From positions 1 through 64,000 of IMG/VR virus record IMGVR_UViG_3300027985_000661: a stretch of DNA of 64,000 nt; one strand, written 5' to 3'. The translations under genes were made by a program, and so were the position numbers. This document shows positions 22,629-32,816 of the stretch, in pieces. How positions within the stretch are numbered: position 1 is the first letter of the stretch; the number at the start of each line of letters is the position of its first letter. The notes under the pieces are model-generated. The model was given only the letters and a program-made list of their open reading frames with translations. It made no database searches and was not told where the DNA came from. Source of the DNA: a virus.

Positions 22629-25600
22629 ATGGCAACACCACCAGGAAATACAAATTTTATACCGGGTGATATACTTTCTGCAAGTCAATATAATACTACA
22701 AATAATGCAGTTAACAAACTAGCTATAGAAGATAATGAAAGGGTTGTTTTTCCAGGCAGTTTACCTCCGGCAGATATAGCTAATGGACATTGGGTAATAA
22801 CTGTAATGGGAGGAGATTATTCTAATTTCCCTGACATATCTCCTTATGAGATTACATCCCCTTCTGTATTGCAATACAACTCCTCTACTTTAAAATGGAC
22901 AAGTTATCCTTTAGCACCTAGTACATCAGGTAGAACAGTCTCGGTATGGGATAATAGTATAACATATAATATAAATGACTACGTTACTTATAAAAACGCC
23001 TTTTCTTCTTCTGAAGTATATAAAATAGAATATTTATATAGATGCAAGGAATCGTCTTCTATTACAGAATCTCCAGAAAGTACTCCTTCTAAATGGGAAA
23101 GAGTGGGGCAATTCTATGATTCTTCTACATTAAGTAGTCACATAGATAATACAGAAAATCCCCATAATGTAACAAAAACCCAATTAGGTTTAGATCAAGT
23201 AGATAATACAAGTGACTTAAATAAACCTATATCATCATCTACTCAAATTGCTTTGAATACCAAAACAAATAATGTAGATTTTACAGGGCATACTTTTAAT
23301 TCAAATAATCCGCATTCGGTTACTAAAGTGCAACTTGGGTTAAGTCAGGTAGATAATACTACAGATCTTGATAAGCCTATATCTACAGCTACACAAGCGG
23401 CAATTAACTTGAAGGCAAATGCAATTGATTTTAATAACCACGTTGTTACTTCTAGTATACACTTTACAGAAGGTGATATAGACCATGTGAATATTAAAAA
23501 TAAAGGTGTGCTTACACATAACCAAATAGATTCACATATACTTAGTAATTCTATACACTTTACAGAAGGGGCTATAAATCATGCCAATATAACTAATATT
23601 GGAACTAATTCCCATTCTCAGATAGATACTCACATTTCAAATAGCACAGTACATTTTACAGAGGGTTCTATAAATCACCTTAATATATCTAATAAAGGTA
23701 CAAATACCCATGCTCAAATAGACACACACATTGCAGATGCTACGAAGCACTTTACTGAGAGTTCTATAGATCATACAAATATAACAAATATAGGAACTAA
23801 TACCCATGCGCAAATAGATTCTCATATATCTAATACAAGTAACCCCCATTCTGTAGATAAAACAGATGTAGGACTTGCAAATGTGGATAATACATCTGAT
23901 CTAGATAAACCTATTTCTACGGCTACGCAAACAGCTTTAGATTCTAAATTAGATATTGAATCAGATTATTTAGATTTTGACAATGCCGTAGTTAATCCTT
24001 TATATAAAGAAGGAAGAGTATTTTACGATAATACTAAAAAGGCAGTATCCTACTATAATGATAAATCAGAATTAACTGTAAATTTAGGACAGGAAGTTTT
24101 ATTTAAAGTAGAAAACCAAACAGGTGGGTTTATACCTAATGGTACTGTTATATGTCCTGATATTACTACTGTTATAAGTTTAGCAGATGCTTATTTTAAA
24201 GATAAGTCTAGAATTGTAGCAGTAACTACACAAGATATAGACAATGGGGATACAGGTTATGCTACTAAATTAGGACAAGTTGGAGGATTAAATACATCTG
24301 CTTATGTAGAAGGTGAGATATTATACCTTGGTACGGACGGTCAGTTTACAAATACTACTCCTATAGGTGGTGGGTATATTGTAGTAATCGGTGTAGTAGA
24401 TGTGGTGGATGCTACCGAAGGGATTATTACTGTAGATACTAAATCTAGTGATTTGACAGTAGAAGTAACCGATACTAATGGGTTTCCAACAGACCAAAGA
24501 ACTAATACCACTTTATCTTTTGTAGAAGGAACTAGGACATTTACAATAGCTCCTGTAGGCGTTTCATTTCATTATTATCAATTTGGTGATAAATTTTTAA
24601 AGACATCTTCGGATAGTATAGTTATTACAGATGTTACAGGAGGGCATTTAATTTATTACGACGGTTATACACTGTCTGAGATAGCCAATCCTACAGAGGC
24701 CCAAGCTAAAGATATTATATTAAATAAAGTAATAGTATCTTATGTATATTGGAATTCCACTACAGCGCAGGCTGTATTAGTATGGGATGAAAGACACGGT
24801 ATAAATATGTCACCTACTGTCCATGAATATCTGCACTCTACAAGGGGATCGCAATTTGTAAGTGGGCTAGCCTTAAATGGTATAATTATAGATAATGGAT
24901 CTTTAGATTCACATGCTCAATTTGGTAACGTATCGGGTAGTACTAGAGATGAGGATATAGATTTTGAAATAACCTCTACTGCTAGTACAATAGGGTATGA
25001 ATATTTATATAGAAGTGGTGCATCAGGTTATTGGGTAAAAGCATCAAGGTCTGGATTTTCATTTCCTATAGGAGCTACCCCATTGCCGCAATATAATCAA
25101 TATACCGGAGCAACTTATCAATTGACTGAAGTTACAAGTGGTAATTTTATGTTAATACATGTATTTGGTAGTAATAATGTTAATCTTAAACCTTTAGTTA
25201 TAATAGGGGATTCCCAATATACTTCAGTAGCTGCTGCTACTACCGGGGCTAATGATGAGGTATCTAGAATACTAACTACCTTGCCTTTGCCTGAGTTCGT
25301 ACCTATTGGGTCAATTATATTAGAAGGTAAAACAAATTTTACTAACTCCCAAAATACTAGGATTGTACAAACTAGTTTTGCGGAGGACTATAAAGATTGG
25401 AGAACTACAGAATTATCTTCTGGGGCAGCTCCAACAAATCATAATAATCTTTCAGGATTGCAAGTAGCTAATACAGGAGTAAATTGGGGACACGTAGACA
25501 ATAACTACCCTTTACAACTTCCTAGTCTAACTACTACAGAGCGGGATGCCGTTGTTGCACCTAATGCTGGAATGATAATATACAACTCAACAACCGGAAC

Positions 25601-25637
25601 TTTTCAAGGATACACTACTTCTTGGGGGGATATTTAA
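22629..25637 (+). CDS. Large fibre protein with two repeat families, 1002 aa
   Basis: A trimeric-fibre-like protein, probably head or tail fibre for host binding. After an N-terminal attachment-like region there are two repeat types. One is the widespread fibre motif LGLDQVDNTSDLNKPIS, occurring at least three times. The other is a ~32-residue repeat containing SHISNSTVHFTEGSINH, four to five copies between residues ~275 and 400. Such repeats form extended shafts. The C-terminal third (residues ~480-1000) is beta-rich and ends in MIIYNSTTGTFQGYTTSWGD, a common fibre C-terminus. No chaperone or self-cleavage motif was seen. Confidence 0.82.
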   Translation: MATPPGNTNFIPGDILSASQYNTTNNAVNKLAIEDNERVVFPGSLPPADIANGHWVITVMGGDYSNFPDISPYEITSPSVLQYNSSTLKWTSYPLAPSTSGRTVSVWDNSITYNINDYVTYKNAFSSSEVYKIEYLYRCKESSSITESPESTPSKWERVGQFYDSSTLSSHIDNTENPHNVTKTQLGLDQVDNTSDLNKPISSSTQIALNTKTNNVDFTGHTFNSNNPHSVTKVQLGLSQVDNTTDLDKPISTATQAAINLKANAIDFNNHVVTSSIHFTEGDIDHVNIKNKGVLTHNQIDSHILSNSIHFTEGAINHANITNIGTNSHSQIDTHISNSTVHFTEGSINHLNISNKGTNTHAQIDTHIADATKHFTESSIDHTNITNIGTNTHAQIDSHISNTSNPHSVDKTDVGLANVDNTSDLDKPISTATQTALDSKLDIESDYLDFDNAVVNPLYKEGRVFYDNTKKAVSYYNDKSELTVNLGQEVLFKVENQTGGFIPNGTVICPDITTVISLADAYFKDKSRIVAVTTQDIDNGDTGYATKLGQVGGLNTSAYVEGEILYLGTDGQFTNTTPIGGGYIVVIGVVDVVDATEGIITVDTKSSDLTVEVTDTNGFPTDQRTNTTLSFVEGTRTFTIAPVGVSFHYYQFGDKFLKTSSDSIVITDVTGGHLIYYDGYTLSEIANPTEAQAKDIILNKVIVSYVYWNSTTAQAVLVWDERHGINMSPTVHEYLHSTRGSQFVSGLALNGIIIDNGSLDSHAQFGNVSGSTRDEDIDFEITSTASTIGYEYLYRSGASGYWVKASRSGFSFPIGATPLPQYNQYTGATYQLTEVTSGNFMLIHVFGSNNVNLKPLVIIGDSQYTSVAAATTGANDEVSRILTTLPLPEFVPIGSIILEGKTNFTNSQNTRIVQTSFAEDYKDWRTTELSSGAAPTNHNNLSGLQVANTGVNWGHVDNNYPLQLPSLTTTERDAVVAPNAGMIIYNSTTGTFQGYTTSWGDI

Positions 25638-25647
25638 TATTTAAGAT

Positions 25648-26028
25648 ATGTCTATAAATAAAGATGAAACTTTAGAAAAATTGAAAGAAGAAAATTTAGA
25701 GCTCAAATTAAATTCTATTAGGGAAGAAATAAATTCATTAAAGAAGGATTTATATTCCAAATTAGATTTAATTTTAGAGCAAACTGGTAAAACAAATGGT
25801 AGTGTAGCCCGGACAATGGAGAAAATCATTACTATTGAAAAACAAGATACCCTTACTAAACTAGAAGAATTAAAAACAAGATTAGATCAACAAGTAAATG
25901 ATACTAAATTTTGGACTATTATCTCTACTAATAAATGGGTAACTGTAATGGCATCTATTTCATTATATGCATTGACTTATACAGAATTTAGAACTTTGGT
26001 TGGTAACGTATTTAAATTAATATTCTAA
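25648..26028 (+). CDS. Coiled-coil membrane protein, possible holin or XhlA-like factor, 126 aa
   Basis: Residues ~5-75 form a charged coiled coil (KLKEENLELKLNSIREEINS and on). One membrane segment follows near residues 90-115 (WTIISTNKWVTVMASISLYA). This coiled-coil-plus-TM layout is seen in XhlA-type proteins that help lysis. The next gene, with which it overlaps by one base, is an endolysin, which supports a lysis role by context. Confidence 0.5.
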   Translation: MSINKDETLEKLKEENLELKLNSIREEINSLKKDLYSKLDLILEQTGKTNGSVARTMEKIITIEKQDTLTKLEELKTRLDQQVNDTKFWTIISTNKWVTVMASISLYALTYTEFRTLVGNVFKLIF

Positions 26029-26510
26029 TGGATAATGTAAGTAAATATATATCATATAAAGAAGCTACTAATTCGGAAACTGCTAAACGTAGGGGTATTT
26101 CTAATATTCCTACACAAGCTCAGTTGGAAAATATGAAGTTAGTAGGGGTAAATGTATTCGATAAAATTAGAGAGCATTTTAATACTCCTATATTTGTATC
26201 AAGTATGTTCCGTTCAGAAGAATTAAATAAGGCTATAGGAGGCTCTAAAACGAGCCAGCATTGCGCTAATAATGGGGCTGCTATAGATATAGATGCCGAC
26301 AGATATGGTATGGTAACAAATAAAGAGATCTTTTCGTATATATTAAATAACCTTGAATTTGATCAATTAATATGGGAATTCGGAAATGAGGACAATCCTG
26401 CTTGGGTACACGTGTCTTATAAAGAAAAGTATAATAGAAATCAAATATTGATTGCGTTTAAAGACGAAAGTGGAAAAACAAAATATAAAGAATATATAAA
26501 TTTTAAATAA
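26028..26510 (+). CDS. Endolysin, M15 peptidase (D,D/L,D-carboxypeptidase fold), 160 aa
   Basis: Cleaves peptidoglycan cross-links at lysis. The zinc-site signature SxH...GxAxD is present as S76-Q-H78...G83-A-A85-I-D87, and the second zinc histidine is H128 in WVHVSY; R62 in SSMFRSEELN matches the substrate-binding Arg of the family. No signal peptide, so a holin should be needed; candidates are the preceding gene and the gene at 27488. Length is normal for a single-domain M15 endolysin. Confidence 0.9.
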   Translation: MDNVSKYISYKEATNSETAKRRGISNIPTQAQLENMKLVGVNVFDKIREHFNTPIFVSSMFRSEELNKAIGGSKTSQHCANNGAAIDIDADRYGMVTNKEIFSYILNNLEFDQLIWEFGNEDNPAWVHVSYKEKYNRNQILIAFKDESGKTKYKEYINFK

Positions 26511-26511
26511 A

Positions 26512-27483
26512 ATGGCAACATTCGGTGAAATTATAAATTTACAACCTTATATATTAAATTGGCTTGTAAATGGAGATAATGCAGATTTAGCAGAAAGAAA
26601 GGTATCAAGTGAGAAATTGGTAGGGAATGGGTTTAAAAAAGTTACATATGAAGGTATATATACAGATTTTTTAAATAGATTTTTAAAACCAGAATCTTTA
26701 ACTACTGATGTATACCCAGATAGAAAACCTTATTTTACTAATATAAATAAAGGTAAATTATTATCTTCTTTAATAGAGTATAAACGCAGATGGAATATTA
26801 ATGAGGACTCTGCTACTTTAAAAATAGATTACGTAGGGTTTAAAGGTAAATATTTAGTAATTAAAACTACAGAATCTATAACAAAACCATTACCAGCCGC
26901 TGCATTTTTTAATGGGACTAGCTCATTTTTAGCTATTGAACCTTATGATTTATCAGCTGCTGCAACTTTTACCTCTAATGCTGATATAGAACTTGAAGTT
27001 AGGGCTACTACAGATATGGGGTCTTCTGCTCAAGATTCTACATTATTTTTTATACAAGTTATAGGCCCTACTTATATTATTTTAGATGGCGGTGTTTCTA
27101 AACTTAATATAAATGCTTTTGGGAATACTACTATTAGTTTAACTGAGGATTTATTTGATAGTGAATGGCATTCTATAAAATTATCTATTCCTTTAAGCCC
27201 GGCCGTTACTACTAAATTAACTGTAGATGGCAACGAATATGATACTGGAATTGTAGGTACAGGGGCTCCTAATTGGGGGTCATTTTGGGGAGCGACTTCA
27301 TACATACATTGGGGAGCAGGTTATGTATCTCCGGGCGTAGCTAATAATTTTTATGAGGGCTGGCTAAGAAACTTAAAAATGACTATTCAAGGTACTGAAT
27401 TTATTAATATTGCTGACCCTTCTACAGGTACTAATACAGGAACTGCTGCTGATGCTTCTGTAACAGATGTAATCACACAATAA
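26512..27483 (+). CDS. Virion-associated protein with LamG/concanavalin-like domain, 323 aa
   Basis: Residues ~1-120 form an attachment domain. Residues ~128-305 show the jelly-roll pattern of LamG-like domains: FFNGTSSFLAI, a strand ending in DSEWHSIKLSI, LTVDGNEYDTG, and FYEGWLRNLKMTI near the end. This fold commonly binds sugars, so a receptor-binding or capsid-decorating role is likely. Ends in a Thr/Ala/Gly-rich tail. It lies between the endolysin and a holin candidate, inside the fibre region. Confidence 0.65.
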   Translation: MATFGEIINLQPYILNWLVNGDNADLAERKVSSEKLVGNGFKKVTYEGIYTDFLNRFLKPESLTTDVYPDRKPYFTNINKGKLLSSLIEYKRRWNINEDSATLKIDYVGFKGKYLVIKTTESITKPLPAAAFFNGTSSFLAIEPYDLSAAATFTSNADIELEVRATTDMGSSAQDSTLFFIQVIGPTYIILDGGVSKLNINAFGNTTISLTEDLFDSEWHSIKLSIPLSPAVTTKLTVDGNEYDTGIVGTGAPNWGSFWGATSYIHWGAGYVSPGVANNFYEGWLRNLKMTIQGTEFINIADPSTGTNTGTAADASVTDVITQ

Positions 27484-27487
27484 TATT

Positions 27488-27697
27488 ATGAAATCTAATA
27501 GTAAAAAATTAGCCTATTTACTAGTAGGGGTAACTTCTATCCTTACTAGTTTTGCTATTTATAAAAGTTTAGAAGGTATAGGTACTGCTATATGGTCGAC
27601 TGGTATACCAAGTGCAATAGCCTTATATGCTAATAAACAATTCCAAGATAGGAAATGGGGAGAAATAAATAAAGATAATAAAAATGGCAATAGTTAA
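27488..27697 (+). CDS. Holin candidate, 69 aa, two TM segments
   Basis: Basic N-terminus (MKSNSKKLAYL), hydrophobic segments at ~8-25 and ~31-50, and a polar, charged C-terminal tail: the size and topology of a class II holin, which would release the endolysin. Located 1 kb after the M15 peptidase gene. Overlaps the next fibre gene by 14 nt. Holin identity is inferred from topology and neighbourhood only. Confidence 0.52.
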   Translation: MKSNSKKLAYLLVGVTSILTSFAIYKSLEGIGTAIWSTGIPSAIALYANKQFQDRKWGEINKDNKNGNS

Positions 27698-30440
27698 TAC
27701 AAACGAATTAAAAGGTACCAAAGGTATTAAGGAGATTAGATATCCTGATGAAAATGTAATGTTTAGATTTACATCTAAAGATTACACTGGGTACCTTATA
27801 CTTAATAATGAAACAGGGCTATTTGAATTCAATCCTCCATTAGATTTAGGTGCTTCTACTGGTACTACCTTTGAACATTACCAAGAGAATCATGGTTTTG
27901 CTGTAGGCACTCCTATATATCATGATGGTATATCATTTAAAAAAGCTTCATCCTCAAGTGAGGATAAACTAGCAATATGGGTAGTAGTAGAAGCTGAAGA
28001 TACTAATAACTTTGTTGCAGCGCAAAGCGGTAGGTTTACTATTACTGCTCATGGGCTACAACCAGGTAATTTTTATTTTGTAGGGGAGACGGACGGGTCT
28101 TTAACTCCTACTGAACCTGCTAGTTATAGCAACCCTGTAATATACGTTGAGAGTACAGAAGTATTTCACGTGCTACCTTATAGACCTTCTACTACTGCGG
28201 TTAACGGAGGTGGAGGAGGAGGCACAGGGGCTGTATCTTCAGTATTTGGAAGAATAGGGGATGTAACAGCACAGTCGGGAGATTACACTGCCTCTCAAGT
28301 AGGGCTAGGGAATGTTTTAAACGTAGCCCAAATACCCGCCTCTGAAAAGGGAGCTAATAATGGTGTAGCTACTCTAGACTCTGGAGGTAAGATTCTAGTT
28401 TCTCAGTTACCTGTAACCATACAAGGAGGTATTAGAGTTGTAGGTTTTTGGAATGCAAATAATAATACTCCTGATTTAAGTTCTTTATCGCTTCAAGATG
28501 GGGAGGCCTATCAGGTATCTGTTGCGGGGTCAACTGCACTGAATGGTATTACTAACTGGGAGGTTTATGACTTGGCAGTATACAGTAGTAGCGTGGCCGG
28601 TAATTGGTTTAAAATTACAAGTTCGAATAAAGTTCTTTCTGTAAATAATCAAACTGGTAATGTATCTTTAACTACAACACATATACCACAGGGTACTAAT
28701 TTATATTATAGCGATGCTTTAGTATCTTCTAATCCAAGTGTAGTTGCTAACACTTCTAAAATATCTGCCAGTGGTTCTATTAATACCCATTCAGATGTAG
28801 ACACGGATACCTTGGCTCCTGCTAATGGGCAGTTTCTAGGGTGGCAGGATGATCAATGGGTGCCTATGACTCCTCCTAGTGGCATAACTGGTGGAAATAA
28901 TATAGGTTTAGAAAGTGGGGTCGGACTTGTTATAGAAGGTTACCCTTTTTCACCAGATAGGATACCTTTGTGGAAATTGATAGAGGGAAGCGGGATATCT
29001 ATTAATACTATATCTGGAGGTATTCAGATATCTTCTACTGTGGCCGGGGGCGTAAGTTCTGTTAACGGAAGAGTAGGCGCAGTGACTTTAGATACAGATG
29101 ATATAGCTGAAGGCACTGTAAATAAATATTGGGAAGAAGCCCCTTTAGATGGCAGGGACTACGTTCGTAATTCAGGTAATTGGGTAAGAGATAGTAGGGT
29201 AACTGAAGTTATAGTTGTAAATGGAACTACTACAATAGCAGATATAAATAATATTTTAGATGCTATTCCTAGGGACCTAAAAGGAGGTTATATATATCTT
29301 AGTTTCGAAGCCGGCTCTTATATATTAAATGCTTTTTATAATATAGTAGGATTTCGTAATGGTACTATTTATGTAACAGGAGGTGAGGTAAGTAATATAG
29401 CAGACCCTAGACTTGTAAATATAAATGTACAAAATAGCTTCTTTAGTACTAATCCAGAAGATAACATTAGTATAGAATTTAAAAATATAGGATTTATATG
29501 GACAGCTAATTATTTCAACCCTGTTTATTATGGAGAAGGGGACAAAAACATTAAATTTTATAAATGCCATTTTGACTATTCCTCTACTTCTAATACATCT
29601 TCTATATATTCTATAGCTGCCAGATCTTATAATAAAATATACTTAGATGAAAATTATTTAATTGGGTCAGGAATTCCAAGTAGTATATCTCTTGTTAATG
29701 AAGATACTTTATCAATTTCAAGAATAGGAAGTTTGACCACATTTAGAGATAATACATCTAGCGCAGCTAAATTTGATTATTTTTATACAGGGAGAAGTTC
29801 TGTTATAGATGATGGTGGAAATACAGGGGCCGATAATTTTACAAACGGGTTAGCCACAATACTATCCCCTGCTTCTATGGGATCTTCTGTAGAAAGTGTT
29901 AATGGTCAAACAGGAATTGTAGTTTTAAATACGGATGATATAGATGATTCTACTTCAACTAATAAATACGCTAACGGTTCTATAAGTATCCACTCTGACG
30001 TAGATTTAACAGGTTTAGCAGATGGGCAAGTATTACAATATAATAGTACATCTGGTAATTTCGAACCTTATTCTATCTTAGAATCTTTTTCTTTCGCAAT
30101 TTCAGATTTTGAAACAGCTTTAGAAACAGGATTAAAGGATGTATTCAACTTTCCATTTGATTGTTATCTTGTCGATATATTTATAGCCGTTAATCCTAAT
30201 GATTTACCTACCGGGTCGCCATTTATCATTGATTTACATGGAGATGATAATGTTACAATTTTTACAACGCCTCCAAGTATAGATTCTGGAGAACAGAATA
30301 GTTTAACAGCTACTGTACCTCCTGTAATATCTACAAATACTTTTAATAGGGGAGATAAATTATATGGATATATAGATCAGGTTGGGGCTACAAATGCGGG
30401 AAGTGGCGCTAAAATTTATATGAATTTAAAAAGAAAATAG
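27684..30440 (+). CDS. Large fibre protein with beta-helix-like centre, 918 aa
   Basis: The N-terminus carries a ligand-poor attachment domain; residues ~180-215 contain the fibre motif VFGRIGDVTAQSGDYTASQ, which recurs in shortened form (SVNGRVGAVTLDTDDI near 450 and SVNGQTGIVVLNTDDI near 735). Residues ~505-730 form a parallel beta-helix-like block (GGYIYLSFEAGSYILNAFYN and following), homologous to the modules of the 813-aa fibre at 32872. A beta-sandwich tip follows (DLPTGSPFIIDLHGDDN). Likely a receptor-binding fibre with an exchangeable centre. Confidence 0.8.
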   Translation: MAIVNTNELKGTKGIKEIRYPDENVMFRFTSKDYTGYLILNNETGLFEFNPPLDLGASTGTTFEHYQENHGFAVGTPIYHDGISFKKASSSSEDKLAIWVVVEAEDTNNFVAAQSGRFTITAHGLQPGNFYFVGETDGSLTPTEPASYSNPVIYVESTEVFHVLPYRPSTTAVNGGGGGGTGAVSSVFGRIGDVTAQSGDYTASQVGLGNVLNVAQIPASEKGANNGVATLDSGGKILVSQLPVTIQGGIRVVGFWNANNNTPDLSSLSLQDGEAYQVSVAGSTALNGITNWEVYDLAVYSSSVAGNWFKITSSNKVLSVNNQTGNVSLTTTHIPQGTNLYYSDALVSSNPSVVANTSKISASGSINTHSDVDTDTLAPANGQFLGWQDDQWVPMTPPSGITGGNNIGLESGVGLVIEGYPFSPDRIPLWKLIEGSGISINTISGGIQISSTVAGGVSSVNGRVGAVTLDTDDIAEGTVNKYWEEAPLDGRDYVRNSGNWVRDSRVTEVIVVNGTTTIADINNILDAIPRDLKGGYIYLSFEAGSYILNAFYNIVGFRNGTIYVTGGEVSNIADPRLVNINVQNSFFSTNPEDNISIEFKNIGFIWTANYFNPVYYGEGDKNIKFYKCHFDYSSTSNTSSIYSIAARSYNKIYLDENYLIGSGIPSSISLVNEDTLSISRIGSLTTFRDNTSSAAKFDYFYTGRSSVIDDGGNTGADNFTNGLATILSPASMGSSVESVNGQTGIVVLNTDDIDDSTSTNKYANGSISIHSDVDLTGLADGQVLQYNSTSGNFEPYSILESFSFAISDFETALETGLKDVFNFPFDCYLVDIFIAVNPNDLPTGSPFIIDLHGDDNVTIFTTPPSIDSGEQNSLTATVPPVISTNTFNRGDKLYGYIDQVGATNAGSGAKIYMNLKRK

Positions 30441-30977
30441 ATGAATGTAATTAGAGTTTGTAATGGGGAATGTAAAGAAGTACCCTATCCTAGGAGGGAT
30501 ATTTCAAAACCTATTACTGGGTTAGAAGAAGGTGTTGTTTTTTATTATATAAAAGAAAATGAAAAACCTACCTATGATATAAATAAATCCAGATTAATCA
30601 AAAAAGACATACTGACTGATTCTAAATGTCATAAATATCCACATTTGCTTGTATGCGAGCGTATATATGAAGTAGTTGATTTCCCTATGGAATATGTTGT
30701 AAATATGTTAAAACAATCTATGGAAGATCACTTAACTCAGCAATTGCCTGCTATAGAACAAACTAGGAATATTACTAGGTATTTAACATTGAGGGAATAC
30801 CAAAAAGAAGACAGAATTACCGAAGGGCAGTTACGAGAGTTATCGTTTCTAAATGAACTTGACAAATGGGATATTGAACTTAGAAATGATTTAAACAATA
30901 GAATACTAGAATATAAAGAAAATAATATTTTCCCATCTTTTACAGGATGGTCTATAAAACCAGAATATTATGATTGA
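30441..30977 (+). CDS. Fibre-region accessory protein, 178 aa
   Basis: Starts directly after the fibre stop (TAGATG). Residues ~22-50 (PITGLEEGVVFYYIKE ... PTYDINKSRL) align by eye with PIIGLDDNLEVLVKRT ... PNYDPRLKV in the next protein, so the two may be related. The C-terminal half is helical. Position beside fibres suggests a fibre chaperone or attachment protein (inference). Confidence 0.52.
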   Translation: MNVIRVCNGECKEVPYPRRDISKPITGLEEGVVFYYIKENEKPTYDINKSRLIKKDILTDSKCHKYPHLLVCERIYEVVDFPMEYVVNMLKQSMEDHLTQQLPAIEQTRNITRYLTLREYQKEDRITEGQLRELSFLNELDKWDIELRNDLNNRILEYKENNIFPSFTGWSIKPEYYD

Positions 30978-31533
30978 TTGTGTAGTAATACAGTGGAATG
31001 CAGATAGGACAAGCTATTCAGTAGTTAATTATAACTATCAAGTATCTAACTTACCTATAATTGGATTAGACGATAATTTAGAAGTTTTAGTTAAACGTAC
31101 TCCATTTGTTAAACCAAATTACGATCCTAGACTTAAGGTTCTAATTACATTATTAGGCGTTTCTGAAGATTACGATACTGAATTCCCCTTAAATAGGAAA
31201 TGGGAAGAAACGTTCGAACTTCAAGATAGAAGTCTAGAAGACCAGAAGATTAGTATAGTAGAGGCTGAAAATTACGCAAATTTGAAAGTATTCCCTACGA
31301 ACAAGCAATTTAAGTACATTGTACTAATGTCTGCAATTACTTACAGATTGACCAGCGGGATGACGTTGACAACTAAAGAACAAGAAATAGCTGATATCTT
31401 TATAGCTAAGGCTCAAAAGATATTTACTAATTGTAATGTTTGTGAAAGTAAAAAAACAGCTTTAGACGATGGCGAACTAGTCGATCTAGATTCTGATTGG
31501 GAAAATACAGATCCGGAGGATGGGTTACTATGA
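30970..31533 (+). CDS. Fibre-region accessory protein, 187 aa
   Basis: Overlaps its neighbour by 8 nt. The N-terminal part contains PIIGLDDNLEVLVKRT and KPNYDPRLKVLITLL, resembling the preceding protein; the C-terminal part has a Cys pair (CNVC near 158-161) and an acidic tail. The next gene starts inside its stop codon (ATGA at 31530-31533), indicating coupling to the LRR gene. Confidence 0.52.
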   Translation: MIDCVVIQWNADRTSYSVVNYNYQVSNLPIIGLDDNLEVLVKRTPFVKPNYDPRLKVLITLLGVSEDYDTEFPLNRKWEETFELQDRSLEDQKISIVEAENYANLKVFPTNKQFKYIVLMSAITYRLTSGMTLTTKEQEIADIFIAKAQKIFTNCNVCESKKTALDDGELVDLDSDWENTDPEDGLL

Positions 31534-32816
31534 AATCTATTTTGAATTTTAAAGATAAAATTAATAGAACTATGGTTATAAATGGGAACAGGTTTGCTGC
31601 CAAGCAAGCGCCAATCATGTCTTTTCAGACAAGCAAAAATGGAACTTTTAATCCTTCTATTGAAACCTCAACGGGAAATACATTAAAATGGGTAGTTGAT
31701 GGAGTTGAGTATATTACAAATACTCTTAGCGTTGAGCTAACAGGGGATGTTGTAGACGTACAGGTTTATGCAAATAACTTTCAAGAGGGTGACCAAATAT
31801 CTGACGTAAACTTTTCAGGTCAAAATATAATTGGAGAGTTAGATTTTAGTTATTTTGCTCTGAGAGGGAACTTTTATGCGCACACAAATGCAGGATTAAC
31901 AAATGTGCGTTACAGTACTGATAATATAGTAAGTAATCTATATTTATATAGTACTGGTTTGATAGGAGTTTTGAATTTATCAACTGTGGTATTCAATGGG
32001 TATTTCTATGTTCACAATTGCCCCTCATTGACAAATATTACCTTCAGTTCATCTTTATCAACTCCTATCTTAGTTCGTGCTTACAGTAATTCTTTCACTG
32101 GGACGTTAGATTTTTCAACTGTAAAATGCACAAATTACGACATATCAAATAATAGTAATCTGACAGACTTGGTGATGTATGAAGATAACACTTTGAAATC
32201 GCTAACAGCTATAAATTGTGGTTTTACAAGTTTAAATTTCAGTAATACCCGCATGGCATCTGTAAATGTTCAGAATAATACATCGTTGTCAGCAATGACA
32301 TTTAGTAATTTAGATAATTCAGGCGCGATAACTATATCAGGGTGTTCATCACTATTGACATTAGATTTAAGTAATTATCAGTTATCTTATCTTGCTGCAA
32401 ATACAGTGAGTTCATTAAGTTCAATCACATTTAAAAATGCGCCACAAACGCTATCTTTATGCAGTATAACAAATACGCAAATAAGTTCATTAGATTTAAG
32501 CAACTTCACCGTAACCGCCTTTTATTGTTATTTTTACAACAATCCTAATTTAAGTAGTGTATCAATGCCTACTATAACTGCAAATATGCAATTAATAAGA
32601 GGTTATAATTGTGCATTATCTCAAGCGTCAGTAGATAGCATATTTAGCTATTTAAATACCTTTTTTAGTTCGACAACTCCTATCAAATCATTAGATGTTC
32701 AATTAAATGGCGGCACGAATGCAAGCCCAACAGGAGGGGCGAATAATGCAGATATTTTAAATCTGATCTCAATATATAATGCGGCAGGTTTCACATTTAC
32801 TTATACAATAAATTAA
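31530..32816 (+). CDS. Leucine-rich-repeat solenoid protein, 428 aa
   Basis: ATG 31530 overlaps the preceding TGA; a longer frame from 31497 would overlap more and is not preferred. After ~100 N-terminal residues, residues ~110-390 are LRR-like repeats of ~20-25 residues with LxLxxxxL/NxSLxxI marks (GTLDFSTVKCTNYDISNNSN, SLLTLDLSNYQLSYLAANTV, ISSLDLSNFTVTAFYCYFYN). LRR solenoids bind proteins or carbohydrates; in a fibre region this suggests receptor binding or a decoration protein. LRR proteins are abundant in Bacteroidota, so capture from a host is plausible. Confidence 0.78.
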   Translation: MKSILNFKDKINRTMVINGNRFAAKQAPIMSFQTSKNGTFNPSIETSTGNTLKWVVDGVEYITNTLSVELTGDVVDVQVYANNFQEGDQISDVNFSGQNIIGELDFSYFALRGNFYAHTNAGLTNVRYSTDNIVSNLYLYSTGLIGVLNLSTVVFNGYFYVHNCPSLTNITFSSSLSTPILVRAYSNSFTGTLDFSTVKCTNYDISNNSNLTDLVMYEDNTLKSLTAINCGFTSLNFSNTRMASVNVQNNTSLSAMTFSNLDNSGAITISGCSSLLTLDLSNYQLSYLAANTVSSLSSITFKNAPQTLSLCSITNTQISSLDLSNFTVTAFYCYFYNNPNLSSVSMPTITANMQLIRGYNCALSQASVDSIFSYLNTFFSSTTPIKSLDVQLNGGTNASPTGGANNADILNLISIYNAAGFTFTYTIN

